Shown piece after piece: positions 1-14,500 of a DNA stretch of 64,000 nucleotides; the stretch's first letter is position 1; each line of letters opens with the position of its first letter. The stretch comes from Myxocyprinus asiaticus (taxonomy: Eukaryota; Chordata; Actinopteri; Cypriniformes; Catostomidae). The DNA lies in NCBI RefSeq assembly GCF_019703515.2, contig NC_059374.1, positions 19,265,095-19,329,094 of the forward strand, read 5' to 3'. The position numbers and the translations under genes are program-made. The notes under the pieces were generated by a model. It searched no databases. It saw only the letters and a program-made list of their open reading frames with translations, and was not told the origin of the DNA.

Positions 1-130
1 TGCCAGATACCACAGGACACCTTCAGAGGTCATGTGGAGTCCATGCCTCGACAGGTCAGAGCTGTTTTGGTGACACGAGGAGGACCTACACAATATTAGG
101 CAGGTGGTTTTAATGTTGTGGCTGATCGGT
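1..130 (+). mobile_element. 3' end of a Tc1/mariner-like element
   Basis: The window opens inside a decayed Tc1-type transposon. The segment ends in a terminal-repeat-like stretch around 100-130 (GGCAGGTGGTTTTAATG, then GTGGCTGATCGGT) of a kind common at the ends of teleost Tc1 elements. The left part is outside the window. An AT microsatellite follows at about 139-158. Confidence 0.6.
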
Positions 131-1222
131 ATGTGTGTGTATATATATATATATATTAGTTTGTTCTTGGCTTGCCTAATCATTCACATGCAATAGTTAC
201 TGATGCCATTGTAGAAATTAACTTTTCACAGTCAGCCAAAATTAATTTAATCCATGAGTGAAAGAATCCAATAAAAGGGCAGTTATGGAGATTAAGTGAG
301 TAGTATTCAGCTGGTTGTGTGATCGTAACATGGCAGCCCCCTTAAGGGGACATTCTCCATGTAGAATAAAACAGCTTTTTTAAGGTTACTGATATGACTG
401 CAGTCTTCATCTTATGTGAGTCATCATGCTAGGTACATATTTTTAAAAATTACAATTATATTTTTTAGCTGTAAAAGTTATTCAATGAGGAAATTTACAG
501 AGTGCATCTTTAAGGTAACTGGTGATTTTGGTTATTTATCTACCAGTGTGGCACAATGCAGTAATTCTGACTTAGTAAGTGTTGTTTTAAAATTAATTAA
601 TATAATTATTTAAACCACTACCACAGTTTCAGTCTGATCTAGATACTGTATGTGTTTTGGGAAATTTGAAGTGTATATTTTAAGGCTTTTATAAATTATA
701 TGAAAACTCTGAATCACATTCTAATAAGTTGTGTAAAGTTCCTCTTTGGTTGTCTCATTTAAATTACAAGTAAATGCATAATTTAAATTGTTGGTATTAG
801 CATTATTTGCTTTATAGAAGTAAATTATTTATACCTACATAAAAACACAATATTGCTGTCTCGCTTCCTGGTCAAAAATGCAGGGGTGTGGCTACAACCA
901 GGCTCAGCCAATGGACTATAACTTTTTGTATTTTGGTAGTGACATGAAAATGTGGGACATCATTTTTAAATAAAGTCTATTATTTAAAAATTAAAACCCT
1001 CAATATAATCTGAATCTTTCCTTTCACTTTAATATAAATCAAAAATATCTTTTAAAAAACAACATTGAAAAAAATCAAAAGAATTAGGTATTATTTTCAT
1101 AAGTTGAAAAGTAGGGGTTAGGGTTTGGGACAGTCACTTCCTAATATAAAGTACTCTTTCTAATTATGATTATATTATATTGACAAAACAAAACATGGCA
1201 ACAAAGAAAAAAAAATGAAATG
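131..1222. other. No gene seen; AT-rich flank
   Basis: About 1.1 kb of AT-rich sequence downstream of the minus-strand integrin gene. I found no exon, RNA gene or clear repeat in it. Short open frames here have no recognisable domain. Confidence 0.5.
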
Positions 1223-1880
<658 letters not shown>

Positions 1881-2003
1881 GTATATATATATATATATAT
1901 ACTGCATATACATTATCTCAATGAATGCCTCTGGTTTAAATGCCATAACATATTCTTATGAAATATCCAATATCTGAATTCTTCATTTTTTTTAATAGTT
2001 GTT

Positions 2004-2009
2004 TTTATT
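2004..2009 (-). other. Candidate polyadenylation signal of the integrin gene
   Basis: AATAAA on the minus strand, about 230 bases past the stop codon of the integrin gene. It is the first canonical hexamer I see downstream. Transcript end data would be needed to confirm it. Confidence 0.4.
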
Positions 2010-2239
2010 GTGGGACCACAGTTTTAACTAATTAGCCCTTATAACACTTATTCATATTCATTCTTTCTGTACAGACTATATTAAATACAACTTATTATTA
2101 AAAATCATCTGCTCAATAATAAATTGTTAATACAAACAAGAAATAGTTTATAACTTTTATCTAAAAAATCATTATTTCTTGACACAAACATAAGCAAGAT
2201 ATGTGGACAAACATAGTCCCTCTTTTGCTTTGCAGGTCT

Positions 2240-2537
2240 TCAGTTTGATATCTGTGTTTGGTCCATTTTACGCCGTCGACGAAAAAAGCCACACTAAAAA
2301 TGACATCACATAAAGAATCTTAGTGCATGTCAGGATGTTCGGAAAAGCATAGTACCATACTACCAACTCTTACTATTTCTGCATTATGAAGTGCACATTC
2401 TCTGTATGCATAAAACACTTGGATACCTTTATGAGAATGATAATGATGATGATAAGGAGCAGAAATCCTCCTATGGAGCCTCCTATGATGGGACCTTTAG
2501 ATGTAGTCACTGGCAGCTTTGTTATCGTCACTTCCAC
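2240..2537 (-). CDS. itgae: itgae exons 31-32: membrane helix and cytoplasmic tail
   Basis: Exon 31 (2427-2537) encodes a stalk and the helix [19 protein letters not shown]. Exon 32 (2240-2293) begins CGFFRRRRK and ends after ISN. Together they make KCGFFRR, the membrane-proximal KxGFFxR motif that clasps the beta-subunit tail. The tail is 17 residues, shorter than the human alpha-E tail. The exon boundary inside the KCGFF motif is usual for the family. Confidence 0.93.
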
Positions 2538-5500
2538 CTGCATTGTGTTAAGGAGTCCATCAATAAATAAGTCATCAATAAACTATTTTATGTTTGAAAT
2601 GAGACTCCTACTAACTGGAACAGTCCTCAAAGTGTCCTTGGCAGTATAGAGGGTTTCATCAAAGCTGTATTGCCCCACAGCAATGATATTGTCAGATTTT
2701 TCCTTTGAATGTGAAAAGAACATAAAATTATGCTCGATAGACAGTTTCTTGGTGTGCATGTATGAATATCAATGCATCACATAGTTTGCATTTAAGAGAT
2801 GACTTGCATACCTGAACATCATGTATTAAGACTTTTGCATCAATGACAATTTTCTGCAACTCTTTTATGGCACACTTGATGAGATAGGATCCCTGAAGTC
2901 ACAAAAATACTTTTTATTTAACTGAAACCATGTTTTTTTTTTTGTTTGTTTTTTTAAAGGAAAGACAGTATTTTGTTTCAGGGGACATCTTACCTCGACT
3001 TTGTTATTTTGGGGCATAACACACTCCTAATGCAAAAAGAGCAATAAATGTTAGTTTGAGAGCTTTCATGCTGTTTATTGTCACTCTATGCACTGCATAT
3101 TTAATGTATAATACCTTTGGTGTGACTTTGTTGATGTGCATCTCTGTTTTCGAGGTATCCTTTGTTATGTTAACAGCTAAATCGATTGTAGCGCCATACT
3201 TATTTTCACCCACAAACTAAAAATAGAACAGAAAAGATTGAATATATAACAATAAAATATATAAAATAAAAAATAAATTATATTATTGGGGAAACCCTCA
3301 ACATGTACATTCAACATTCCTATTCCTATCCAGAGCCATTTTTTCAATGTAAGTCTATGGGAAGTTTTTCACCCTTTTAATCGTCTGCCAGGTTAAAACA
3401 ATCATAAGTGATGTTGCTTAGGAAAATAATAACCCACCTTTTCAACAAGCCATCCATAACCCTAAGGATTAGCAATAGTAATAGTGATGCTTGTGTGACG
3501 CTCCTGTTCTACCCACTCTGTACGGGACTCAAACCGGCATCTCCGGCATGGGAGGTGGGTGCGCTAACAAGAAGGCTAAGGCTACAGCCCCTAGTGTCAG
3601 TCGCTAGTACACCTCTTGAGGTCAGGAGAGTGAGGTTTATACACATTGCACAGCTATCTATCAGCTGGCCAACCATTACACTTGCCTTAGCAACCACCAC
3701 TAAAACACAAGCATCTCATATTGTGAACACTATTATTCTTTTGGAGATTAATATACTTTACCTCAAATTCAAATTGCAGCTGTTGTTCAGTGCCACCCTT
3801 CCGACCCTCTTCTATACGGAATCTGTTTGGGGAGGCTGTGCTGTTGTTGAAGTAAAAAGTAAATATACTTCAATATTACAAAATCAAGAGGTTCAGTGAA
3901 ACATAGCTTACAACTAATCATCTTTAATTGCTTGTTCACTTACCCAGTTAGCTGTATTGGTAAGGCATACTTCACATCAAACTTGTATATTTTAGAGTCC
4001 AGAACTTGGGCGCCCTCATTATTACTAAAAAACAGTTTAGAATTTAAAAACTGTATTACTAAAGATTATTCATTTAATTTAAATGTATAATTCTAATTTA
4101 AATATCAAAATTGCACTCAGTTATTTGAATGTGGCACTCATGGCATGATGGCTCATCATGCAAAAGCAATAGTTTACAGTAACCAATGCCACTGTAAATG
4201 TGCTATTTGGCATCAGCCATGATTAATTCAGCCTGATCTCATGAAAAACTGTGGCAACAGTTTTGCAAAATGAAATTACATAGTTACATGAGGTTCATTA
4301 CACATATCGTTGCTTCAACGTGAAACTGGGGGCCGCTAAAAGCAAGTTAAAAATTCACAGGTTTTTAAGGTTAATGCTCTATTGAGTTTTAATTCAACAA
4401 AATCTACTTCCCTAACCTAAACCTTTAACCTAAACCTAACCAATAGTGTCATAAAGTGTCATAAAAAGCAAATGTGAGATGAAAGAGCATTAACCTTAAA
4501 AACCTCATCTGTTTATCTAGTTTTAAACCCTAAATCTACAACTAAACCTAACCGATATTGTCATAAAAGCCAATGTGAGATGAAAAGCGGAATTGCTGAA
4601 GCAACCATGTCATTTCATGGCGCTTCTATGACATTTTCAGCTCAGGTGCTGACTTGCGTGCTTTGCTTGACTCGTATGGTCTTCCGCATTCAAAGTCCAA
4701 CACTCTATCAGTTGAGCTGCCGCGCAACTTAGTAATGTTTTAATAAGGCCGTAAATAGGCATGTCATAAAATATCAATATATCAGTTATTGATCTGCATG
4801 TTATTTTAGCAGAAGACTGTATTTTTGATGCATCAATATATTAACATTAGCTGACATTTAAATTAGAAGCCTAATTTGCATGCTTTCCAACTCAGTTGGG
4901 ATTCTGTTTAATGTCTGGCGTAATAGCGTTAGGAGACCACAAGGGGGTGATATAACATTTACTGAAGCAGAATGCAAGGCACAGGTATAACAACATAGGA
5001 TGGGTATTTTAGAACTTCTTGTACAGAACGCATACACACAAAAGTTGCGAAGGTTTTTGTACTTCAAGAATGAACAAAGTGATGTTGATGAGTTTGCAGG
5101 TTAGTGTATGAAACTGGTTTAACTGTGCACACTGAACGATTAGAAATTATTATGCAATCTGTCTGTATGTATGTTTGAAGAGGTTTCATTCAAGCTGTCA
5201 AACCACAAAAAGACATAGTTGTAACTGAAAATACATTTTGTTGGCTATATGAAAGATGCATATACACAATATATCATCTATTGATGGCTAGAGTAAATAA
5301 TCGTTGTCCTTTGATTTGGGTTGAATTTAATGGAAAAATATGCGAGTTATGCTCCGTGGCGCTGCAGATTTTAGAGCAACCTGTTGAGATGGCGAGCGAC
5401 GGTGAGTGTGTACCTTCATAGAAAATAATTATTTTGAATTTTAGAATGCACCATGTCATCTGCCAGACACTTCCGGTGTGCAACCCTCTTTAATTTCCCT

Positions 5501-8500
5501 TATCACACTTTAATAAAGTTGTGTTGAGAAATATGTTCAAAAACACAAAGACTATTGTGCAATGGGTAGCCCTATATACATCTGAAAAAAATCCCAATAT
5601 ATATCGATAATCATCTGGAAAATCTTCTGATTATCGATGATTGAAAAAGGCATAGATCCCAAGCCTAGTCATAGATATAGTTGTTTATGTAATGCAAGCA
5701 TTAAAATGTATCATCTTTCAAATCATGCATTATAGTAAAAGTGTTTGGATGTCATAAGATCGCCATTGTGTTTGGAACAGGGTGAAAAGTACGTGTTTAT
5801 GTACCATTTATCTCCGTTTTATTTGTTTGAAAGTGAATAAAAGTAATTGTTGTTGTAGCACCTCTAGTGTTTATTTCACCAGAAAATTGCTGCGATACGT
5901 AAAAACCAATTTGCAAAATATGTAGTTCAGAACAGGTAGAATTAATTTATTCCATGAGCAAAAGTGAGGGATTACCGATATAAATACTGAGAAGTCAAAT
6001 CAAATCAAATCACTTTTATCGTCACACAGCCATATACACAAGTGCAATGGTGTGTGAAATTCTTGGGTGCAGTTCCGATCAACATAGCAGTCGTGACAGT
6101 GATGAGACATATACCAATTTACAATAACATCAAATTAACTCAGCACAATTTAAAGCCTAATATACACATAATTACACACAACACAATATACAAATAATAA
6201 CATACACTGTACAGTATACAATACACACAATAATGAAACACATTATTCAATAAAAATAAAAAAAGTATATATAGTAGTATATATAGAATGTACAGTAGGT
6301 TGTATTGTACTGTATTGACATTCAGGCTGTCGGTTGATAGTAAGTTGTTAAGAGAGAATATAATATAATAATAATATAATTTATGACAGTCCGGTGTGAG
6401 ATATAAGAGTAAGAGTAATAAAGTGCAGTGCTGATGTATTTTGATCGTGGGAGATCAAGAGTTCAAAAGTCTGATTGCTTGGGGGAAGAACAGCCCATGG
6501 CTCGGGTGGCTGGAGTCTCTGATGATCCTCTGAACTTTTTTCACACACCGCCTTGTATATATTTCCTGGAGGGAGGGAAGCTCACCTCTGATGATGTGTC
6601 TGGCAGTTCGCACCACCCTTTGCAGTGCTTTGCAGTTGTGGGCTGTGCTATTGCCATACCAGGCGGAGATGCAGCCAGTCAGGATGCTCTCTACAGTGCA
6701 GGTGTAGAACCGTGTGAGGATGTGGCGGTTCATTCCAAACTTCCTCAGCCATCTCAGGAAGAAGAGGCACTGATGAGCCTTCTTCACAATGACTTCAGTA
6801 TGGATGGACCATGTGAGTTCCTCAGTGATGTGGACACCCAGGAACTTGAAGCTGCTGACTCTCTCCACTGGTGCTCCATTGATGGTGATGGGGCTGTGTT
6901 CTCTGTCTTTTCTTCTAAAGTCCACCACAAGCTCCTTTGTCTTACTGACGTTGAGGGAGAGGTTGTGCTCCTGACACCAGAGTGTGCACCTCCTCTCTGT
7001 AGGCTGTTTCATCATTGTCAGTGATCAGACCTACCACCGTCGTGTCATCAGCAAACTTAATGATGGCATTGGAGCTATGTGTTGCCACACAGTCATGTGT
7101 GTACAAGGAATACAGGAGTGGGCTGAGAACACAGCCCTGTGGGGCTCCAGTGTTGAGGGTCAGTGATGAGGAGATGCTGCTGCCTATTCTAACCACCTGG
7201 CGTTTGCATGACAGGAAGTCCAGGATCCAGCTGCAAAGCAAGCTGTTTAAGCCCAGAGCCCGGAGTTTCTCATCTAGCTTGGACGGCATTATGGTGTTGA
7301 ATGCTGAGCTGTAGTCTACAAACAACATTCTCACATAAGTGTTCTTTTTTTCCAGGTGGGAGAGAGCAGTGTGTAGTGTAGATGCAATGGCATCATCAGT
7401 GGAGCGGTTGTTGCGGTAAGCAAACTGCAATGGGTCTAGAGAGAGAGGCAGCACAGAGCAGATGTAATCTCTGATTAGTCTCTCAAAGCATTTGCTGATG
7501 ATGGGGGTCAGAGCAACAGGACGCCAGTCATTTAAGCAAGTTATTTTTGATTGCTTTGGAACAGGCACAATGGTGGATGTTTTAAAGCATGTGGGGACTA
7601 CAGACAAAAGGTTGAAAATGTCTGTAAAAACACCAGCCAGCTGGTTCGCGCACGCTCTGATGACACGGCCCGGAATGCCGTCTGGGCCCGCAGCTTTGCG
7701 GATATTCACCCATCGGAAGGATCGGGTTACATCCACTACAGAGACGGAGAGTGAACTAACATCTGTAGCTTCGGCCGCGAGAGCTCTCTCCGCGAGGGCG
7801 GTGTTATTTCCCTCAAAACGAGCATAAAAAGTATTTAGCTCATCCGGGAGAGAGGCAGTGGTGTTCATGGCGGAGTTTTTATTCCCTTTAAAGTCCGTGA
7901 TGATGTTAATTCCCTGCCACATGCTTCTAGAGTTGGTGGTGTTAAACTGTCCTTCAATCTTGTTCCTGTACTGGCATTTTGCTGTTTTTTTGGAGGGCAT
8001 AATTGGCTTGTTTATGCTCCTCCGCGTTCCCGGAATTGAAAGCGGAGGTCCGCACATTAAGTGCCGCGCGAACATCGCTATTTATCCATGGCTTCTTGTT
8101 CGGATAGATCCGTGTTGTTCTGGTTGGAACTACATCCTCCACGCACTTTTTGATGAAACACATTACGCTATCAGCGTAAAGCTCGATGTCGTCATCAGAG
8201 GCGGACCAGAACATCTCCCAGTCCGTGTGATCAAACAGTCCTGTAGCGCAGAGTCTGATTGGTCCGACCAGCACTGGATCGTTCTGAGGGTGGGTGCTTC
8301 CTGTTTCAGTTTCTGCCTGTAAGCAGGCAGAAGCAGAATGGAAGAGTGGTCCGATTTGCCAAATGGTGGGCGGGGGCCGGTCCCCTCGTGTGTTGAAACG
8401 AATGTGCTGGTGGTATTTTGGTGCGACTGATTTGAAACTGGCTTCATTAAAGTCCCCGGTCACAATGAACGCGGCCTCAGGGTGCGCGGTTTCCTGCTCA

Positions 8501-11500
8501 CTTATACTCCCATACAGTTCCTTGATTGCCCGGTCTGTGTCGGCTTGTGGCGGGATGTACACAGCAGTGATAATGACCGCTGTGAATTCCCTTGGTAGCC
8601 AGAATGGTTGACACAGAAGCATGAGAAATTCCAGATCAGGAGAGCAGAAAGACTTTATAGAATGTACGTTCCTCTGATCACACCAGGATTTGTTGATCAT
8701 AAAACATACACCACCACCTCTGCTTTTACCTGAGAGGTCTTTCGCTCTGTCCGCTCGGTGCACGGAGAATCCCACGGGTTCAATGGCTGAGTCTGGAATC
8801 TCCGCAGACATCCAAGTTTCTGTTAGGCAGATAATGCAGCAGTCCCTCGTCTCTCGTTGGAAAGAGATCCGCCCTTTCAGCTCGCAGAGCTAGTTATCCA
8901 GAGACTGAACATTTGCCAGTAGAATACTGGGTAGCGGGGGTCGATTTGCGCGGCATCTTACTCTGATGAGAACGCCGGCTCTGTTTCCCCTTTTCCTCCT
9001 GCGATTCCGCGTCCGGACTGCCCAGACAAAGGGCTCCGCTTACGTGTTTGTAAACAGCGGGTCGGCATTGAGGAATTTGAAGTCCGGTTTACAGTGTGAA
9101 ATTGCTGAACCAATGTCCAAAAGTGTTTGTCTGTCGTAGACAAAAAGGCAGACAACATCCAAGACAAAAAACATAAGAATTGTGAATAAAACAAACAAAA
9201 CACTACCATGTTGTGTCGGAGCTCGCAACGCAACAGCCAAACTCGCCGCCATCTTGAGTTCAAATACTTGAAGTATTCAGCTGGTCATGTGATCTCAACG
9301 TGCATTTAACAGCTTTCTTGTGTGTGTACATTATTATAAACATACTTTTCAAAAGTACTATTAATTTATTTATGTGTAAATGTTTTTAATGAGGGAACAA
9401 TTACTGAGTGCACTTTTAAAAACAGGAAATAAGTGAGTTGGCAGCTCTTACCTGGTTAAATTAGCGATAATCTCAGAATTCTTTAGATCAGATTTAGTGT
9501 CATTGAGCTGCCAAGAGATGAAGAGGCTGGTCTGGAAGATGTACAAAAATGATAAATAATAATAAATCAAATCCAATTTTATTTGCAATGGCAGACTGAA
9601 TATTGACATTTTTGAGGTCGACTCTGCTGACATTACACAAAACAGTGACCATACATGGCACATAATAAACTGAAAAAAAAAAAATCTAATTCAAATAAAC
9701 AGTGAATACATATAGCACAAAAAGAATAAAAAAATAACAATAATGACTAGACGGGATCAAATGAGAGAGGAAAACTGTTGTTTAAAACCTGTGAATCTTT
9801 GTGAAAAACGGGGTGTTGAAGATGACACTGTATCTGATTATCATTCTTTACAGGACAGGGAGCACCTTCTGTTTTCTGTAAGTGAGAAACAAAAGCCATA
9901 CCAGGTTGACAGATATCTACTGGATGCTTTTGAGCATGTGTCATTGGCTTTTGCTCTTGTTTAATATGAGATAAAAAATTTTCTTTACCTTTTGGTTGAG
10001 TATGTTTGGGTAGGTCAAAGTTAGGATTGTCAAATAGGATGGGTCTTCTGTGTTTGTAAGATTGAAAATGATATTCAAGCTCTGAGTTTCTCCAATTATA
10101 ATCATATTCTCACTGCAACATAAATTATTGTTTCAGTTACAAAAATATAAAAAAAGATTTCATATTTTTTTACATTTTCCCATGGTTTTGTAATATAAAA
10201 ATGCCTACATATGGCCCCTAACAGCCCCTTGTAAAATTTAAAATGTAGTTAATTGTATTATCATACTCACCTAATCTTTGAATCAGATAATGTGATACTT
10301 GGCTTACACACATTATTCTTGCACCCTTTTTTAAAGGTAATCTAACAAATAACAAAAATATTGTCAAAGTATAGATTACCATCTGTTCTATTTTGAACGT
10401 GAAAATAAGCAAAATTCAAGTAATTCAAGTATTATTACAGAAAGTTTAATCCAAAAGTAATTTAATGAAAACGTGCACAATATGGATAAGGAATATGAAG
10501 TTACAGCTGATGAAGTGCTTAAATATTAAATATTATGAACAAATTCTAAAAAAAAAATATGTTATTACCTCTCTTACAGCCTCTGTTGGTGTAAATACGT
10601 CAAGAATTCGCAAATGGGATCCTTTGGAGTTTGGGGCCAATGAAAAATGCAACTTGATTTTAATAGATGAAAAACAGTCATAACAACCCTGAAAGGAAGA
10701 CACGGTGCCTCTCAGTAATAAAACAAAGAAAGGGACACAGCAATTAAATAATTTAAGAATAAATATAATCTATATACTATATTATACTATAATCTACACT
10801 TACCGGACACTTTATTAGGTACACCTTTACATCTAATTATTCATGCAACGATCGTGTGGCAGCAGTGTAATGTATAAAATCATACAGATACGGGTCAGGA
10901 GCTTCAGTTAGTGTTCACATCAACCATCAGAATGGGCTAAAAAATGTGATCTCAGTGATTTGAACTGTGGCATAATTGTTGGTGCCAGACGGGCTGGTTT
11001 GAGTATTTCTGTAACTGTTGAACTCCTGGGATTTTCACACACAACAGTCTCTAGAGTTTACTCAGAATTTTGCCAAAAACAAAAAACATCAAGCGAGCAG
11101 CAATTCTGTGGGCAAAAACAGCTTGTTAATGACAGAGGTCAGAGGAGAATTGTAACATTAACTGAAGCTCCTGACCCATATCTGCATGATTTTATACTTT
11201 ACACTGTTGCCACATGATTGGCTAATTAGATAAGCGCATTAATATGTAGATGTACAGGTGTACCTAATAAAGTGGCCGGTGAGTGTATAAGTATAATATA
11301 TATAAATATAAGAAAGAAAAAAGTAAAAAAAGAAATTCAAACCAAATATTTTAGGTAGATAGGTTCAATGCACTCTGCATCTGATGTCAGTAAAAAGGTG
11401 GACTGCATAAGATCACTGCCAGCAGAGAGGCGCTTTTTGTTTACACTAGAATCCAAGTCAATTTTGTACTGAATAGTAAGATTTTCATCTTAAAGGGCAG

Positions 11501-14500
11501 AAAGTGAAAAGTGGTTAAAAAATTGAGAAGGATAGTTTTGGATCCAAATATATACACATGAACTCTCTGAAGAAGAAAAAACACTTACTTTCGCTTAATT
11601 TCCCCTTTACTGTGCTAAAGCACACAGATAACTTTATGATAAACTTCCTTGGTATTTCAATCATCTGTTCAGTGAGAGGAATCTCGCCTGGCTCAGTCGT
11701 GATATCTGGTTTAATTATCACGACTGGTATGGTCCTAAAAAATAGTGTAAAGATGATTGAACATCAAAGGGAAGTTCCTCCATCCCAGTAGAGCATATTA
11801 AAGAAATATATTACTAGACTGTGCAGAGAAATGCATCCACCTAGACTGCTAATTTTTACTCACTCAAAAACTGTCACTATTCCTTGACTTCCAACTGCAA
11901 TGCAAGGCTTGATTTTTGTCGTATCAGGTAGGCCTATGGTACTTACTGACTGACCAAAATGCTTAAGTTTTATTCCAAAATCTGAGGGTGAAATTTTCTG
12001 GGGAGTAAGCGACAATTAACATTTGAAAACACTTCACATTCACATCAAACTATATGATCTTCTGAATCCAATATCAAAAAAGATGCCATACACATGCATA
12101 GGATGCAAATAATGCTCTGTGCACACATGTTTGTCTTTTTCATTTTCTTGCATTTTCTTAAAATAACTTGTCATGTAAGGGTTCTGACTTTCTAGAGTAA
12201 AAGTGAAACCCTGCTTTAAAAATGGTTCTAATGATTATATTTTATTACTTTTGTCTCAAAGATCCTCAAGTAAAGAACTTTAATCTACCAAAAAAAAAAA
12301 AAAACTAACAAACTCCAAAACAATGTGTAAAAAATATATACTGAAACTCACTTGTGAAAACTGAAGACCATCTTCAAATCCATTGTAAATGTAAATGCTT
12401 CCTGAGGAATCTGTTTCAAGAGGAGCACCCACTGCAACATCATTGTACTTGTTCCCATCAATATCTCCTATGGAAGCGATGGCAGCACCAAACCTGGCAA
12501 AGGTCTGTCCTGCATCACCCCGCAACTCCCTGTCCATGCTCTCAAACCTCTCCTGCTTTGGGATGAAATGAGATGTAAGGCTTGTTTTCATATTGTCCCA
12601 CACATATCATTCCCATAAAATGAATCTGAATGGAGTGTAAGATACCTGATTCAGTTTGTACACCAGCACCTTGCCTTCTTCCCCATTTTGATGGAAATGT
12701 GGTGCCCCAACTAACATATAATCAATGTATCCATTCATGTCAATGTCCAAGGCACAAATAACTGATCCGAAGTAAGATCCAACCTATGACAAATCCATTC
12801 AGTGTGGTTTGTAACTGGTTGTGAGCTACAAGAGATTAATCAAGGTCTCTGTTTACAAAGCTTTTGGGTTACTTTTAGAATATGCTTTTGAGGGTTTGGA
12901 TTTTTGTTGAAACAAAAGAGTATGATTTGTTAATATTGATGGTATTTCTCAGCAAATACTTCATACCTGATCACCCTGGAGAACATACTTTTCAGACCCT
13001 TCAAATACAAATACTCCACCTGTCAAGTTATACCGTGGTGCACCAGATATATAGACAGTTTTAGTGGGTAAACGAGCAGAGGCCACACTGTAACCTGTAA
13101 TCAGAAAGGAGATTCAACAAACATAGACCCCATTTGATTTTTGATGGGAATTAAAACAAGGCTGTAAGGCAGGGGTGTCAAACTCATTTTGGGTCTCGGG
13201 CTTGACTGGACAAAGCGACATTGCTCGGGGGCCAAGTTTATATTTATAAATTATATATATATATGTGTAAACTTATATATACACACACATAGTATATATA
13301 CTTTATAAATATATTCTTTAACTTTGTTTAAATAACTTTTAAAATTATTAATTATCTTTAACAAAATTTTATCATATATGATCAACTTTGTACATAAAAT
13401 ATTTCGACATATTTCGAGTGTAACTTGCAGAAAATCACATATTTATTCAGCCCCTCCAAGTAATTCAGTAAGTTCATTCCCTTAAGGGTTCATCAAACTG
13501 ATTCAAAACGAGAACTCGTGAGCTGGTGAATCACTGTTTTAAAAGTACTGGCTCATAAGAGTCATTTAGTCATGAATCTGACTAAACCAGTCACTGTGTT
13601 TGTAGTTGAGTACAGCCAGTGAAAACAACACAATAGAAAGGTGCGCTGATTTGGTGTTTTCACAGTGCACGCTTTTTTATGTCACCACATTAAATTCAGA
13701 CTGCAATCTCATAACTTGGGTAAAATATAATTTCTTTAGTGATGCTGGTAGTTCAGTGGTGGAGCAAAGGAAAATTGAAGCAGGAAAATAGAAAGATGCT
13801 GTTTTCATAGCTGACACTGGGGTAAAAAGATACTAAATGTTTTTGCCCACCAGCCACAGTGGCTGTGAATGCCCAATTTCTCCAGCCACTTAATTTCTTT
13901 ACCAGCTCCTTTGTTTATTCATAAAAGTATATAAAACACCACTTCTGAAGCTGTAGTGAATTATGATGACACACATGACAATTCATTAATGTTGCTGCAT
14001 GTCATTTGCTTTGTATGGTTATGTAATCAGCCACAAATGTTTGGAATTAAGCAATGTTGCATTCACAATGCGTGTAAAAGTGAACTGCTCCGTGGAAATC
14101 AAGTGAACTAAACTTAGAGCTACTCCTGAGATGGTCTGAAATCATTTGCAGCGTTCTCATGGATGACACTGTTCTTGCAGTTGCAAACTATTTTCAGATG
14201 ACTGAAACAGCAGAAACAGTGAGCACTCTGCATGCACGTGTTCCATGAGAAGCACTGTGCTTACGGGTAGCAGAGCGCCTCTGAATACACAGCGAATCAG
14301 ACACATGCATCAACGGCTTTATTCTTTCGTCTGTTCTTCAAAATATAATCAAGTGTGTTTCTTCAAACGCGCATCTTTGTGTCTGACAGCATTTCTTGTC
14401 ATGTCACTCCAAGATTTTTATAAGTCACAGAAATAACCCACCATTGCGCATAAAATATCCACATTTGGCGGGTTAATGGGTGCAAATTTTACTCTGAACA

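Noticed and set aside
416..613. Small open frame of 65 codons on the plus strand
   Set aside because: AT-rich, no domain, no conserved neighbour and no splice partner; consistent with chance.
6428..7024. 198-codon plus-strand frame
   Set aside because: It is the antisense shadow of the LINE reverse transcriptase, whose motifs read clearly on the minus strand.
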